The notes: generated by a model not told the origin, from the letters alone. Positions 40,927 through 51,196 are shown, counted from the first letter of the stretch. The stretch: DNA of 64,000 bases from Bradyrhizobium ottawaense (GCF_900099825.1 NZ_LT629693.1:5405001-5469000); one strand, 5' to 3'. Translations and numbers: made by a program.

Positions 40927-41886
40927 CTATGCCAATCGGCGCGGCGTTTCACCCTTGAACCAGGCGTCGACGCCCTCGACCATCTGCGTGTAGTGATTTC
41001 GAAAACTGTCCTCGGTGACGTAGCCGAGATGCGGCGTCAGCACGAGATTGTCGACCTTGCGGAACGGATGATCGACCGGCAGCGGCTCGACCGAGAACAC
41101 GTCGATCCCGGCGCCGGCGATCTTCTTCTGGGTCAGCGCCTCCAGCAGCGCGCCTTCATCGACGATCGGCCCGCGCGCGGTGTTGACGAGATAGGCGGTC
41201 GGCTTCATGCGCGCGAGGTCGGCCGCTCCGACCAGCCCGCGCGAGCGCTGGCTCAGCACCACGTGGATGGTGATGATGTCGGCGGTTGCGAACAATTCCT
41301 CCTTGGTGGCGTAACCGACGCCGGCTTCCTTGCACTTCTCCGGCGTCAGGTTCGGGCTCCAGGCGATCACGTTCATGCCGAACGCCTGGGCGAGCTTCGA
41401 CACCTTGGTGCCGAGCTTGCCGAGGCCGATGACGCCGAGCGTCCGGCCCTCGATCTCCATGCCGACGAATTTCTGCAGCGGTTCGCCGGCATGCATGCGC
41501 GCGTTCTCGCGGCCGATATTGCGGGTCAGTTCCAGGATCAGGCCCATGGTCAGGGGCGCGGTCGGATCGCGCGCCCATTGCGTGCCGCACAGCACCACGT
41601 TGTGCTCCTTGGCGGCTTCCATATCGATCGCGGCGTTGCGCATGCCCGAGGTGATCATGAGCTTCAGGTTGGGCAAAGCCGCAAACAGGGCGCGGGGAAA
41701 CGGCGTGCGTTCGCGCATCGCGCAGATGATCTCGAAATCCTTCAAGGCGCTGGCAGCGGCCTCGGTCGTCGCGAAGGGCTGGTTGAAGACGGTGACGTCG
41801 ACGCGGTCGGCGACCTCAGACCAGTCCGCGACCGTCTGGGACACATTGAGATAGTCGTCGAGAATTGCACAGCGCAGCCGCGTCAT
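40927..41886 (-). CDS. D-2-hydroxyacid dehydrogenase family protein
   Basis: A 319-residue NAD-dependent dehydrogenase: Rossmann motif GRTLGVIGLGKLGTKVSKLA, the catalytic Arg region LVNTARGPIVDEGALLEAL, the Glu region AGAGIDVFSVEPLPVDHPF and the catalytic His in NLVLTPHLGYVTEDSF. It reduces 2-keto acids or oxidises D-2-hydroxy acids. Start ATG 41886 (MTRLRCAILDDYLN); a longer frame to 41967 lacks support. Substrate not assignable. Confidence 0.88.
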   Translation of the reverse strand: MTRLRCAILDDYLNVSQTVADWSEVADRVDVTVFNQPFATTEAAASALKDFEIICAMRERTPFPRALFAALPNLKLMITSGMRNAAIDMEAAKEHNVVLCGTQWARDPTAPLTMGLILELTRNIGRENARMHAGEPLQKFVGMEIEGRTLGVIGLGKLGTKVSKLAQAFGMNVIAWSPNLTPEKCKEAGVGYATKEELFATADIITIHVVLSQRSRGLVGAADLARMKPTAYLVNTARGPIVDEGALLEALTQKKIAGAGIDVFSVEPLPVDHPFRKVDNLVLTPHLGYVTEDSFRNHYTQMVEGVDAWFKGETPRRLA

Positions 41887-42011
41887 GGGAGGTCCGTTCA
41901 TGGCAAGGATGACGGCGGGAATGGCCGTCGGGGAGAATCGCCATGGTTGCGCGCAATCGGGGAGCACGCAAGCTGCCTTAAACGCAGGCCTGCCTCAAAT
42001 TTCGGGGAAGG

Positions 42012-42206
42012 TCAGTTCGAACGGCCGAGGTGCTTGGCGCGCCAGGCCGGGCCCGGGCCGCGCATGTAATGCAGTTCCGGCCGGTAGGGATTGAACGCCC
42101 GTTCCACGAACTGGCGCCAGAAGGCCAGCAGCTCAGCCAAAGGCTTCGCAAGTCCGTTGTTGCGGTGCGCGGGGGTGGAAAGGGATGCCGAACTGATCGT
42201 TGCCAT
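42012..42206 (-). CDS. Small protein, 64 aa
   Basis: ATG 42206 gives MATISSASLSTPAHRNNGLA at the start and MRGPGPAWRAKHLGRSN at the end. The middle (PLAELLAFWRQFVERAFNPY) forms an amphipathic helix; the protein is basic. Family unrecognised. It is divergent from ettA, with about 250 bases of upstream sequence between them. Confidence 0.5.
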   Translation of the reverse strand: MATISSASLSTPAHRNNGLAKPLAELLAFWRQFVERAFNPYRPELHYMRGPGPAWRAKHLGRSN

Positions 42207-42460
42207 GACGCGAGCCCTTGTTTTCGTCTGCGGCTTTTGCCGCTCTGGATGCTCTGTTAGACGTCCTGAAAACCAGTTTTCGCCTGATTTATTAAAAGTT
42301 AGTTTCAATTGGCGTGATCTGACGCACACATGGTATCCACCCCGTAATGATCCGTGGTGAACGAATGGAAAACGGGTTCCCCACGGTTGCCCTTTGGGGG
42401 CCGCGCCGCTACATCAGCGGCAGCAAATTTCCATAAATCCTCTGGTTTCAAGGGATCGCG

Positions 42461-44110
<1,650 letters not shown>

Positions 44111-44141
44111 ACAGCCGAACTGAACCAGCCGTGATCGAGAT

Positions 44142-44164
44142 CGGGCATCGGGTTGCGATGCCCG
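44142..44164 (+). terminator. Hairpin after ettA
   Basis: Perfect nine-base arms CGGGCATCG / CGATGCCCG with a five-base loop, 32 bases after the ettA stop. No U-tract follows, so the terminator call is moderate. Confidence 0.45.
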
Positions 44165-44289
44165 GCAAATAGCTGTTGATCGACGGCTTTATGGCAGCCT
44201 GCTGCGGCCAGTTGTCGCTTCACAGCCGGGTGAGACTGGTTAGATATACCCAGCTTCCGCCGTTCGAACCCCGCAGCGAGCCATCCAGA

Positions 44290-44874
44290 ATGTCGCTTAC
44301 TCCCGAGACGCCCTTGCCGCCGAAGGGCCTGTCGTTGCGTCCGATTCCGATGCTGATCTTCGGTTCGCGCTGGCTGCAGTTGCCGCTGTATATCGGGCTG
44401 ATCGTGGCCCAGGGCGTCTACGTCGTGCTGTTCGTCAAGGAGCTGTGGCACCTGTTCGCCCACTCGTTCGATTTCAGCGAGCAGCAGATCATGCTGGCGG
44501 TGCTGGGCCTGATCGACGTCGTCATGATTTCGAACCTGCTGGTGATGGTGATCGTCGGCGGCTACGAGACCTTCGTCTCCCGCCTCAATCTGCGGGGGCA
44601 TCCCGACGAGCCCGAATGGCTCAGTCACGTCAATGCCAGCGTGCTGAAGATCAAGCTGGCGATGGCGATCATCGGCATTTCCTCGATCCATCTGTTGCGC
44701 ACATTCATCGAGGCCGGCGGGCTGGCGTCGGGAAAGACCGGCTATACCGAAACCGGCGTGATGTGGCAGACCATCATCCATACCGTGTTCATTCTGTCGG
44801 CTATTGGCATCGCCTATGTCGACAAGCTTTCCAACGGCGCGATCGAGGCGGCGAAGCAGCAGGGCGCGCACTGA
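44290..44874 (+). CDS. UPF0114/YqhA-family membrane protein
   Basis: A 194-residue inner-membrane protein. Segments include [20 protein letters not shown] (typical N-terminal motif), [32 protein letters not shown] and [19 protein letters not shown]. Function of the family is unknown. Start ATG 44290 ([13 protein letters not shown]); a longer frame to 44176 has no support. Confidence 0.88.
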   Translation: MSLTPETPLPPKGLSLRPIPMLIFGSRWLQLPLYIGLIVAQGVYVVLFVKELWHLFAHSFDFSEQQIMLAVLGLIDVVMISNLLVMVIVGGYETFVSRLNLRGHPDEPEWLSHVNASVLKIKLAMAIIGISSIHLLRTFIEAGGLASGKTGYTETGVMWQTIIHTVFILSAIGIAYVDKLSNGAIEAAKQQGAH

Positions 44875-44953
44875 TCGCGGGGTTCCGCTGTCCGAGTTCA
44901 CAGCGAGGGATGGTCATGATAGGATTGACCATGGCCGTTTTCGATATCGACAC

Positions 44954-46201
44954 GTGAGCAAATCGTTGCGGGTGCAATGCCGCTTGATGACCGTTGGCCT
45001 GCTGCTTCTGGCGCTGACGCTGCACACGCCCGCCCGTGCCGCCGACGCCGTCTTTACCCAGTTCATCGCCTCGTTGTGGCCGGAGGCGCAGGCGGCCGGG
45101 GTTTCTCGCGCGACCTTCGATGCCGAAACCCGCGGCCTTGAGCCGGACTACAAATTGCCGGACCTGATCCTGCCGGGACGGCCCGCGACCGGCGCGCCGT
45201 CGCAGGCCGAGTTCGTGCAGGTGCCGGCGGATTATATCAAGGAAGCCTCGATCGGGCGGCTCGCGGCCGAGGGGCAGAAGCTGATGGCGAAGCATCGCGC
45301 CGCGCTCGACGGAATCGAAAAGCGTTTCGGCGTTCCCGCCAGCGTCGTGCTCGCCATCTGGGGACGCGAGACCGACTACGGCCGCTATGCCTTGCCGTAT
45401 GACACGCTGCGCGTGGTCGCCACACAGGCCTATGTCGGCCGGCGCAAGGACCAGTACCGCACCGAATTCATCCTGGCGCTGAAAATCCTTGGCGAGGGCG
45501 CGGTGACGCGCAAGGAATTCCGCTCGTCCTGGGCCGGCGCCACCGGCTACACGCAGTTCCTGCCGTCCGAATATTACAAGCACGGCGTCGATCTCGACGG
45601 CGACGGCCGCGTCGACATCTGGCATTCGGTGCCGGACGCACTGGCCTCCGCAGCCCAGCAGCTCGTCAACAAGGGATGGCAGCCGGGCGTGCGCTGGGCC
45701 TACGAGGTGCGTGCGCCCGGCAATGTCGATTGCACCATGGGCGTGCCCGAAGTGACGAAGCCGATCGGCGAATGGCTGCGCGCGGGTTTCGTGCCGGTGC
45801 GCGGACAGAAACTCGGGCCGGCCGAGCAGGCGCAACCGGCCTCGCTGCTGCAGCCCGAGGGCGTCTACGGTCCGGCGTTCCTGACCACGAAGAACTACTT
45901 CGTCATCAAGGAATATAACTTCTCCGACCTGTATGTGCTGTTCGTCGGCCATCTCAGTGACCGCATGGGAAGTCCGCTGCCGTTTGCAACGCCTTGGTCG
46001 GCGTCGACGCAATTACGCACCAAAGACGTCGAGGCGATGCAGCGTCACCTGACGCGGATCGGGCTCTACAAGGATAAGCTCGACGGCAAGGCGGGCATGC
46101 AGACCCGCGCGGCGCTTGGCGCCTATCAGAAGTCCGCCGGTCTCAAGGTCGATTGCTGGCCCAGCGAAGCGGTGCTGAATTCGATGAGTGCCGCACGCTG
46201 A
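44954..46201 (+). CDS. Lytic murein transglycosylase (MltB family) with peptidoglycan-binding domain
   Basis: A 415-residue exported enzyme. GTG 44954 gives a good signal peptide (CRLMTVGLLLLALTLHTPAR followed by AA); an ATG at 44987 is an alternative. The SLT/MltB domain has the catalytic Glu at about 139 in IWGRETDYGRY, then GATGYTQFLPSEYYKHGVDL and the loop DGDGRVDIWHSVPDALAS. The C-terminus has a peptidoglycan-binding domain (MQRHLTRIGLYKDKLDGKAG; AYQKSAGL). It cleaves glycan strands to 1,6-anhydromuropeptides. Confidence 0.9.
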   Translation: MSKSLRVQCRLMTVGLLLLALTLHTPARAADAVFTQFIASLWPEAQAAGVSRATFDAETRGLEPDYKLPDLILPGRPATGAPSQAEFVQVPADYIKEASIGRLAAEGQKLMAKHRAALDGIEKRFGVPASVVLAIWGRETDYGRYALPYDTLRVVATQAYVGRRKDQYRTEFILALKILGEGAVTRKEFRSSWAGATGYTQFLPSEYYKHGVDLDGDGRVDIWHSVPDALASAAQQLVNKGWQPGVRWAYEVRAPGNVDCTMGVPEVTKPIGEWLRAGFVPVRGQKLGPAEQAQPASLLQPEGVYGPAFLTTKNYFVIKEYNFSDLYVLFVGHLSDRMGSPLPFATPWSASTQLRTKDVEAMQRHLTRIGLYKDKLDGKAGMQTRAALGAYQKSAGLKVDCWPSEAVLNSMSAAR

Positions 46202-46211
46202 AGGCGGCATG

Positions 46212-46241
46212 AAAAAAGCCCGGCCGATTTCCCGGCCGGGC
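46212..46241 (-). terminator. Intrinsic terminator of the glycine-zipper gene
   Basis: On the minus strand, nine-base arms GCCCGGCCG / CGGCCGGGC with a six-base loop are followed by six T. It lies 40 bases after the stop of the gene at 46282. It is also just past the convergent transglycosylase stop. Confidence 0.75.
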
Positions 46242-46281
46242 CTTGAATCAAAGCGCGCAGGTTGCGCGCCGGTCGGTTGGA

Positions 46282-46554
46282 TCAGTCGCAGACCTCGACG
46301 CGGCGGAAACGCCAGCCGTAACCGTCCCAGAAACGCTCGCGGACCATGCGGCAGGCCGGGTAAGGCGCGTCTTCCACATAGACCGGGCCACCGTAGGCCG
46401 GGCGGCTGGAAGCGATCGCGCCACCGATGATCGCGCCGCCGAGGAGGCCCGCTGCGATACCAACGCCAACGCCACGCTGTGCGCTGGCAGGGGTCGCTGC
46501 GAGCGAACCGGCAAGCGTTGCAACCGCGACCAAGGCAGCAAATGTCTTCTTCAT
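46282..46554 (-). CDS. Small secreted glycine-zipper protein, paralogue 1
   Basis: A 90-residue protein with a signal peptide (KKTFAALVAVATLAGSLAAT), a glycine-zipper segment (GVGIAAGLLGGAIIGGAIAS) and a C-terminal module with two Cys (PACRMVRERFWDGYGWRF then VEVCD). It shares the same design with the protein at 46777. Glycine zippers insert in or pack against membranes; function unknown. It has its own terminator. Confidence 0.75.
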   Translation of the reverse strand: MKKTFAALVAVATLAGSLAATPASAQRGVGVGIAAGLLGGAIIGGAIASSRPAYGGPVYVEDAPYPACRMVRERFWDGYGWRFRRVEVCD

Positions 46555-46715
46555 GTCCTTGGCTCTCCTGGAGTGGCGCCTTCGCCGGCACCGGGGGTTT
46601 GGGGCACGCTGTCGTTCGAATTGGCCGCCGCTGGTAGCGCATCCGGCTCAATCCAAAACAAGCGCATCAGGCTGTTGAGCGGGAAAAGCGGTTTTTTTCT
46701 GCCGCAAACGACAAT

Positions 46716-46746
46716 CGCCCCGGAAAACAGGCTGTTTTCCGGGGCG
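46716..46746 (-). terminator. Long hairpin between the two paralogues
   Basis: Fifteen-base complementary arms (CGCCCCGGAAAACAG and its complement) nearly abut around 46731. It lies 30 bases after the stop of the gene at 46777 on the minus strand. No immediate T-run, so its terminator role is moderate. Confidence 0.5.
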
Positions 46747-46776
46747 ACATATCAGATTTAATGAAGGTGAACGGGA

Positions 46777-47076
46777 CTAGTTGCAGACCCGAACGTTGCG
46801 AACGCGCCAGCCATAGCCGTCCCAGAAGCGCTGCCGCTGCAGGTAGCAATCAGGACCGTAACCGGGTTCGACAACATAGGCCGGACCGGGCGCGTAGTAG
46901 CCGGGGCCGTAGTAACCGTTCTGCGAGGCGATCGCGCCGCCGACAATGGCGCCACCGATCAATCCGGCAGCGACACCGGCCGCAACGCCACGCTGCGCAT
47001 GGGCGGGAGCGGGCATCGCAACAGCGGAAACAGCCAGCGCGGCGACGGCACCGAGCGCCATCAATGTCTTCTTCAT
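46777..47076 (-). CDS. Small secreted glycine-zipper protein, paralogue 2
   Basis: A 99-residue paralogue of the 46282 gene. Signal peptide (KKTLMALGAVAALAVSAVAM), zipper (GVAAGVAAGLIGGAIVGGAI), a Tyr/Gly/Pro insert (YYGPGYYAPGPAYVVEPGYG) and the shared C-terminal module (CYLQRQRFWDGYGWRVRNVR, final CN). The two genes arose by tandem duplication and each has its own hairpin, so they may be separately expressed. Function unknown. Confidence 0.75.
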   Translation of the reverse strand: MKKTLMALGAVAALAVSAVAMPAPAHAQRGVAAGVAAGLIGGAIVGGAIASQNGYYGPGYYAPGPAYVVEPGYGPDCYLQRQRFWDGYGWRVRNVRVCN

Positions 47077-47263
47077 GGCCTCACCTTTCTCATGGGAGCA
47101 AAGGACAGTTCCTAAAGCGTTCTGTCACGGCGAAGTTTCCACAATTCACTTAAATGATCAATGAACGGGGGCGCCTTATTTGGCGACCAATGACAGGAAA
47201 TCGGGCCGTCCGACGGAGGACAGTCCGGGTCCGCGGCCGAACCAGCCGAACCAGAGGGGTGTC

Positions 47264-47556
47264 ATGACCGGCGGAATGACGGCATTTTTGGCGGCGGTCG
47301 GCGGGACGTCGCTGATTTGCTACCTGCTGATGAACCGGGTGCAAGGCCGTGGCGCCCGGCGCCAGGGCGCATCCGGCGACAGCGCCGGTAGCGGCGCGAG
47401 CTACGATTCCGGCGGCGATGGCTGGAACATCTTCTCCTGGTTCAGCAGCGATACATCGTCATCCGACCCGTCGGGGCCTCGGGCGATTGGGGCGGTTCCG
47501 ACAGCGGAGGCGGTGGCGGGGACAGCGGTGGCGATGGCGGCGGCGGTGGTGATTAA
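47264..47556 (+). pseudogene. Membrane protein with Gly/Asp-rich tail, frameshifted
   Basis: Starts MTGGMTAFLAAVGGTSLICY at ATG 47264 with AGAGGGG upstream (one transmembrane segment), then GDGWNIFSWFSSDTSSSDPS. After the run of four G at 47473-47476 the natural continuation is one frame over: ASGDWGGSDSGGGG, GDSGGDGGGGGD, then TAA at 47554-47556. The actual frame instead gives an Ala-rich tail to 47590. Loss of one G from a five-G run explains this. It is either a genuine frameshift mutation, phase variation at a homopolymer, or a sequencing error. Confidence 0.6.
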
Positions 47557-47608
47557 CGCTGCAACGCAGATCTCGAAGAAACCACATTAAGCCTGTGGCA
47601 CAAGCCTT

Positions 47609-47625
47609 TTTAGAGCCGTTCCAAA
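47609..47625 (+). promoter_or_regulatory. Iron control element (Irr box) upstream of bfd
   Basis: TTTAGAGCCGTTCCAAA fits the rhizobial iron control element TTTRGAA-N3-TTCYAAA with one mismatch. It lies 111 bases upstream of the bfd start. A weaker site, TTTGGAATTGCTTGAAA, follows at 47641-47657. Confidence 0.55.
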
Positions 47626-47736
47626 CTAGCTGATGGTTAGTTTGGAATTGCTTGAAACTGCTGTTTTTCCTTTTGCATCCCGTGCGGCCCTTCACTATCG
47701 AAGAGGTCAAGCATCACCGATGGGCCTGCCGTCTTC

Positions 47737-48015
47737 ATGATCGTTTGTTCCTGCAACGTCCTCAGCGACCATGATGTCCGCAATGCCGTCAGCGCAGCCG
47801 GTGACTTGGCGCGCCATCCGAAGCAGATCTATGGCTGCCTCGGCTGCAGCGCCGAATGTGGCCGCTGCGCACGCACCATCAAGACCATCATCGACGAAGC
47901 GCTCGGTCCGTGCGCCAAGGCCTGCGGCTTGGGCTGTCCCCACAGCCATGCTGCCGCCGCCAATGATGAGCCTGCCCAGGAAACCATCCCGGCGTTCGCG
48001 CTCGCGGCCTGCTGA
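47737..48015 (+). CDS. bfd: Bacterioferritin-associated ferredoxin-like 2Fe-2S protein
   Basis: A 92-residue Bfd-like protein. The N-terminal module has Cys4 and Cys6 (MIVCSCNVLSDHDVRNAV) and, after one helix pair, CGRC (Cys41/Cys44) as the second ligand pair. Extra Cys34/Cys37 and a Cys-containing C-terminal extension (CAKACGLGCPHSH) are not in the 64-residue enteric Bfd. Bfd accepts electrons from a ferredoxin reductase and reduces the iron core of bacterioferritin, whose gene lies 134 bases downstream. Confidence 0.82.
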   Translation: MIVCSCNVLSDHDVRNAVSAAGDLARHPKQIYGCLGCSAECGRCARTIKTIIDEALGPCAKACGLGCPHSHAAAANDEPAQETIPAFALAAC

Positions 48016-48091
48016 AAATCCTCTGAATCTTCTGGATTCTGTGGTTCCCGATCGGCTTTCCGGGAAGTGGTTGCTCTCGTCTGCGAACTGA

Positions 48092-48108
48092 TTTAGAAGT
48101 ATTCTAAA
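48092..48108 (+). promoter_or_regulatory. Iron control element (Irr box) upstream of bfr
   Basis: TTTAGAAGTATTCTAAA is a perfect TTTAGAA-N3-TTCTAAA dyad, the known Irr target in Bradyrhizobium. It ends 41 bases before the bfr ATG, where it would overlap the promoter. Irr represses iron-storage genes when iron and heme are scarce. Confidence 0.85.
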
Positions 48109-48149
48109 TATAGTTTCAGGCCGATTTGGCCTCAAATCTGGAGTGCACC

Positions 48150-48635
48150 ATGCAGGGCGACCCAAAAGTCATCGACTATCTCAACAAGGGCCTCCGCAGC
48201 GAGCTCACCGCCATCAGCCAGTACTGGCTGCATTACCGGCTCCTGAACAATTGGGGCCTGCTGGACATGGCCAAGGTCTGGCGCAAGGAATCCATCGAGG
48301 AGATGGAGCACGCCGACAAGTTCACCGACCGGATCCTGTTTCTGGACGGCTTTCCCAACATGCAGGTGCTCGATCCGTTGCGGATCGGCCAGAACGTCAA
48401 GGAAATCATCGATTGCGATCTCGCCTCCGAGATCGCCGCGCGCACGCTCTACCAGGAAGCCGCGACCTACTGTCATGGCGTCAAGGACTACGTCACCCGC
48501 GACCTGTTCGAGCAGTTGATGAAGGACGAGGAACATCACATCGATTTCCTCGAGACCCAGCTCGATCTGATCAAGCGCATCGGGCTCGAGCTCTACACCC
48601 AGAAGCATGTCGGCGGGCTCGAGAGCGAGCACTGA
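48150..48635 (+). CDS. bfr: Bacterioferritin
   Basis: A 161-residue iron-storage protein. All known bacterioferritin ligands are at their canonical numbers: Glu18 (LRSELTAISQYWLHYR), Glu51, Met52 (heme ligand) and His54 (KESIEEMEHADKF), Glu94 (SEIAARTL), Glu127 and His130 (KDEEHHIDFLE). It oxidises Fe(II) and stores it in a 24-mer with heme at dimer interfaces. Start ATG 48150 with CTGGAG upstream, just downstream of a perfect iron control element. Confidence 0.96.
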   Translation: MQGDPKVIDYLNKGLRSELTAISQYWLHYRLLNNWGLLDMAKVWRKESIEEMEHADKFTDRILFLDGFPNMQVLDPLRIGQNVKEIIDCDLASEIAARTLYQEAATYCHGVKDYVTRDLFEQLMKDEEHHIDFLETQLDLIKRIGLELYTQKHVGGLESEH

Positions 48636-48660
48636 GGCGCCAAATGCGCGCGCGAACTTC

Positions 48661-48747
48661 GTCATGGCCGGGCTTGTCCCGGCCATCCACGTCTTTGGCG
48701 TCCCGCGAAAGCAAGACGTGGATGCCCGGCTCAAGGCCGGGCATGAC
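48661..48747. repeat. Palindromic element GTCATGGCCGGG family, copy 3
   Basis: An 87-base element: GTCATGGCCGGGCTTGTCCC then GGCCATCCACGTCTT; inner AAGACGTGGATGCCCGGC; right end GGCCGGGCATGAC. It is the cleanest copy of the family and separates bfr from a convergent flavoprotein gene. Confidence 0.85.
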
Positions 48748-48768
48748 GGGGAAATATAGCGATCGCCC

Positions 48769-49371
48769 CTACAACTGCGTCTTGTACCGCTCGTAGACCA
48801 CTTCCTGGCTTTCCGGTTCGCCGAGGCCGGTCTGGTCGTGGATCACCTGGCCGATGCTGGGCATCACCGAACGCTCGACGCGATCGCCCGCCCACAGCTT
48901 CGAGCGCATCAGCGCCTTGCCGCAGTGGAAATAGACTTCGCTGACGTCGATGCGCAGCGCCGCGCGCGGCGGCTTGCCGAACTCCACCATCGATGCCAGC
49001 AGTTCCGGGTCCGCCGACAGCTTTCCCCTGCCGCCGACCCGCAGCGTCTCGTCGATCCCGGGCACGAAGAAGATCAGCTGCACGAAGCCCGAGCCTTCGA
49101 CGATGTTCCTGAAACTGTCGATCCGGTTATTGCCGGAGCGATCCGGCATCAGCAGTTCGTTCGGACCGGCCACGCTGACGAAGCCGGGATTGCCGCCGCG
49201 CGGCGATGCATCGACGCTGCCGTCGGAGCCGGATGTCGCCAGCACGCAGAACGGCGACATGCCGATGAATTTTTTCGCATGCACGTCGATCGCCGGTCGC
49301 GCCTTGGCGATCACGCGCGGCGAGGGAGCTGGATAGATCGTGGCGAGGTCGCTGGCGCTGAAATCGGTCAA
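48769..49371 (-). CDS. Pyridoxamine 5'-phosphate oxidase-type flavoprotein (MSMEG_1061 family)
   Basis: A 200-residue split-barrel FMN protein. SPFCVLATSGSDGSVDASPR then GGNPGFVSVAGPNELLMPDR, RIDSFRNIVEGSGFVQLIFF and ETLRVGGRGKLSADPELLAS follow the family pattern. Members bind FMN and act as oxidases or reductases on unknown substrates. The C-terminal SVMPSIGQVIHDQTGLG segment is typical. No operon partner. Confidence 0.82.
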   Translation of the reverse strand: MTDFSASDLATIYPAPSPRVIAKARPAIDVHAKKFIGMSPFCVLATSGSDGSVDASPRGGNPGFVSVAGPNELLMPDRSGNNRIDSFRNIVEGSGFVQLIFFVPGIDETLRVGGRGKLSADPELLASMVEFGKPPRAALRIDVSEVYFHCGKALMRSKLWAGDRVERSVMPSIGQVIHDQTGLGEPESQEVVYERYKTQL

Positions 49372-49505
49372 GGACGTTCTCCGAAGCTGGCATCGTCAGG
49401 TCGTCAAAATATCATCGTCTGGTTTCGGCGGCCACCGCTATCGGCGCCATCAGCCGACGTAGCACGCGCGGTGTGACCGTGCCATGGGTCGTCGCGTGGC
49501 GGAAT

Positions 49506-49859
49506 TCACATCGCGTCGGCCGGCACGAAACAACTGATGATGATGTTGCCGCGGTGATGCACATACCATACCACGGCCTCGCCGACCGGGTTGCCGCGGT
49601 CGCGAATGACGGCGCGCTCCGGCACCGCCATCCACTCGCCATCGATCGGAACCCAATAGGCGCCCTTGCGAACGTCGTAAGTGGTGCGATGGCCGTCGGA
49701 AATATCGCAGCAGGGTACGCCGTTCGGTGCCGTCACGCTCTTGAACCAGGCGCGGATGTCGGGCGCGACGTCGTCGTACTGGCCGTTGTCGAAGGCGATC
49801 GCGGCACTTGCCAGCAACGACAGACACGCGAGCAAAACAGATTGCGCGAGCCTTCGCAT
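49506..49859 (-). CDS. Small secreted protein, 117 aa
   Basis: A signal peptide (SVLLACLSLLASAAIAF) precedes a compact domain with a CC pair (NGVPCCDISDGHRTTYDVRK), GAYWVPIDGEWMAVPERAVI and VVWYVHHRGNIIISCFVPAD. Similar small secreted proteins recur in Bradyrhizobium genomes as hypothetical proteins (from memory). The His and Cys content would allow metal binding, but this is not shown. Confidence 0.65.
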   Translation of the reverse strand: MRRLAQSVLLACLSLLASAAIAFDNGQYDDVAPDIRAWFKSVTAPNGVPCCDISDGHRTTYDVRKGAYWVPIDGEWMAVPERAVIRDRGNPVGEAVVWYVHHRGNIIISCFVPADAM

Positions 49860-50036
49860 CTGATCCTCCGCCGTGTCCTCGTTTCATTTCGGACGCGGAT
49901 GCGTCCGCGAATCGTAAGCCAAGCAATTCAAGCGGACCCTGATTGCGGATGCACGCTCAAATAATGAGCGATGCGGGCGATCGCAAGATTGATGCGGTGC
50001 GAAATTAGCAACGCCGTACCGCCACGACTCGCCGGC

Positions 50037-51098
50037 TCACATGGTCCGCTGCGGCGCGGTCTGCAGCAATTCCTGCAACTTCTGTTTCCAGAACGCCGCG
50101 TTGCCGGTGGTGAGATGGCCGCGGGTTTCGGTCGAGGCCGGTATCAGAAACAGCCGGCCGTTCTTGACCCGTTTCAGCGCCGCATCGGTGACGCCGGTTT
50201 CCGGCGGATTGCGCTCGTCGTCCGCGGCGTTGATCGCCAGCAGCGTGGCCTCGATCTTGTCGAGGCTCGCTGTCGGATTGTAGTCGCGCGAGGCCTCCCA
50301 CTGGTAGACGAAGTCGTTGGCATCGGCGGTAACCGCCACGGCAAGCCGCTCGTCGACCATCTTGTCGGCCGCCGCCGCCGTCGGCGCCAGCATCTGATAG
50401 GCGAGGGTGCCGCCGCCGGTTGCAATGCCATAGGCGTTGACGGCGTATTTCATCATCCGCGGTTGTTCGGTGTAGTTGCCGGCCTTGTAGTCGGGATCGT
50501 TGCGGATGGTCTCGATCATCATCCGCCGCAGCATCCAGTTGCGCGCCGCCATCTCGGTCGGCTGCGAAGCCATCGGCACCAGCGCATCCATGAACTGCGG
50601 ATACCTGCCGCCCCAGATCCAGGTGTGCATGCCGCCCATCGAATTGCCGATGACGAGCCGCAGGTGGTTTACGCCGAGCCCTTCCGTGACCAGACGGTAA
50701 TGCGCGTCGACCATGTCCTCGTAATCGTATTTCGGGAATGCCGTCTTCAGGCCGTCCGAGGGCTTTGACGATTTTCCGTGGCCGAGTCCGTCCGGAATGA
50801 TGATGTAGTATTTCGCGGCATCGAGCGGCTGGCCGGGGCCAAACAATTCGCCGGCGAACGCCGTTGTCAGCATGCTGGCCGCAGAGCCGCCCGAACCATG
50901 CAGCACCAGCACCGGCTGGCCGGTCGGCTCACCAACGGTGGTGTAGTGCAGCCGCAGCTCCGGCATGTTCTCGCCGGTGTGGAATTTGAAATCCTTGGCG
51001 ATCCAGTCGCCCTGTTTCGGGGCCGGATAGTCGGCGGCATATGCCGTGAGGGGCGTCAAGGCGAGGGCTACCGACAAGGCTGCGTACGAAAAATTCAT
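50037..51098 (-). CDS. Exported alpha/beta hydrolase (homoserine acetyltransferase-like fold)
   Basis: A 353-residue protein with a signal peptide (AALSVALALTPLTAYAADYP). The fold is like MetX: TTVGEPTGQPVLVLHGSGGS, IIPDGLGHGKSSKPSDGLKT, nucleophile Ser in RLVIGNSMGGMHTWIWGGRY, and C-terminal His in ETRGHLTTGNAAFWKQKL. Export argues against homoserine acetylation; an esterase role is more likely. Substrate unknown; single-gene unit. Confidence 0.82.
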   Translation of the reverse strand: MNFSYAALSVALALTPLTAYAADYPAPKQGDWIAKDFKFHTGENMPELRLHYTTVGEPTGQPVLVLHGSGGSAASMLTTAFAGELFGPGQPLDAAKYYIIIPDGLGHGKSSKPSDGLKTAFPKYDYEDMVDAHYRLVTEGLGVNHLRLVIGNSMGGMHTWIWGGRYPQFMDALVPMASQPTEMAARNWMLRRMMIETIRNDPDYKAGNYTEQPRMMKYAVNAYGIATGGGTLAYQMLAPTAAAADKMVDERLAVAVTADANDFVYQWEASRDYNPTASLDKIEATLLAINAADDERNPPETGVTDAALKRVKNGRLFLIPASTETRGHLTTGNAAFWKQKLQELLQTAPQRTM

Positions 51099-51196
51099 GG
51101 TGTTCTCCCCGAGGTGCGGCCACTTTGAACGGGCTGCTTGCCGGAGAGGCTACCACGTCGGCTGTTTCAGCGTCACCAGATCGGCGCGCGGGGGCC

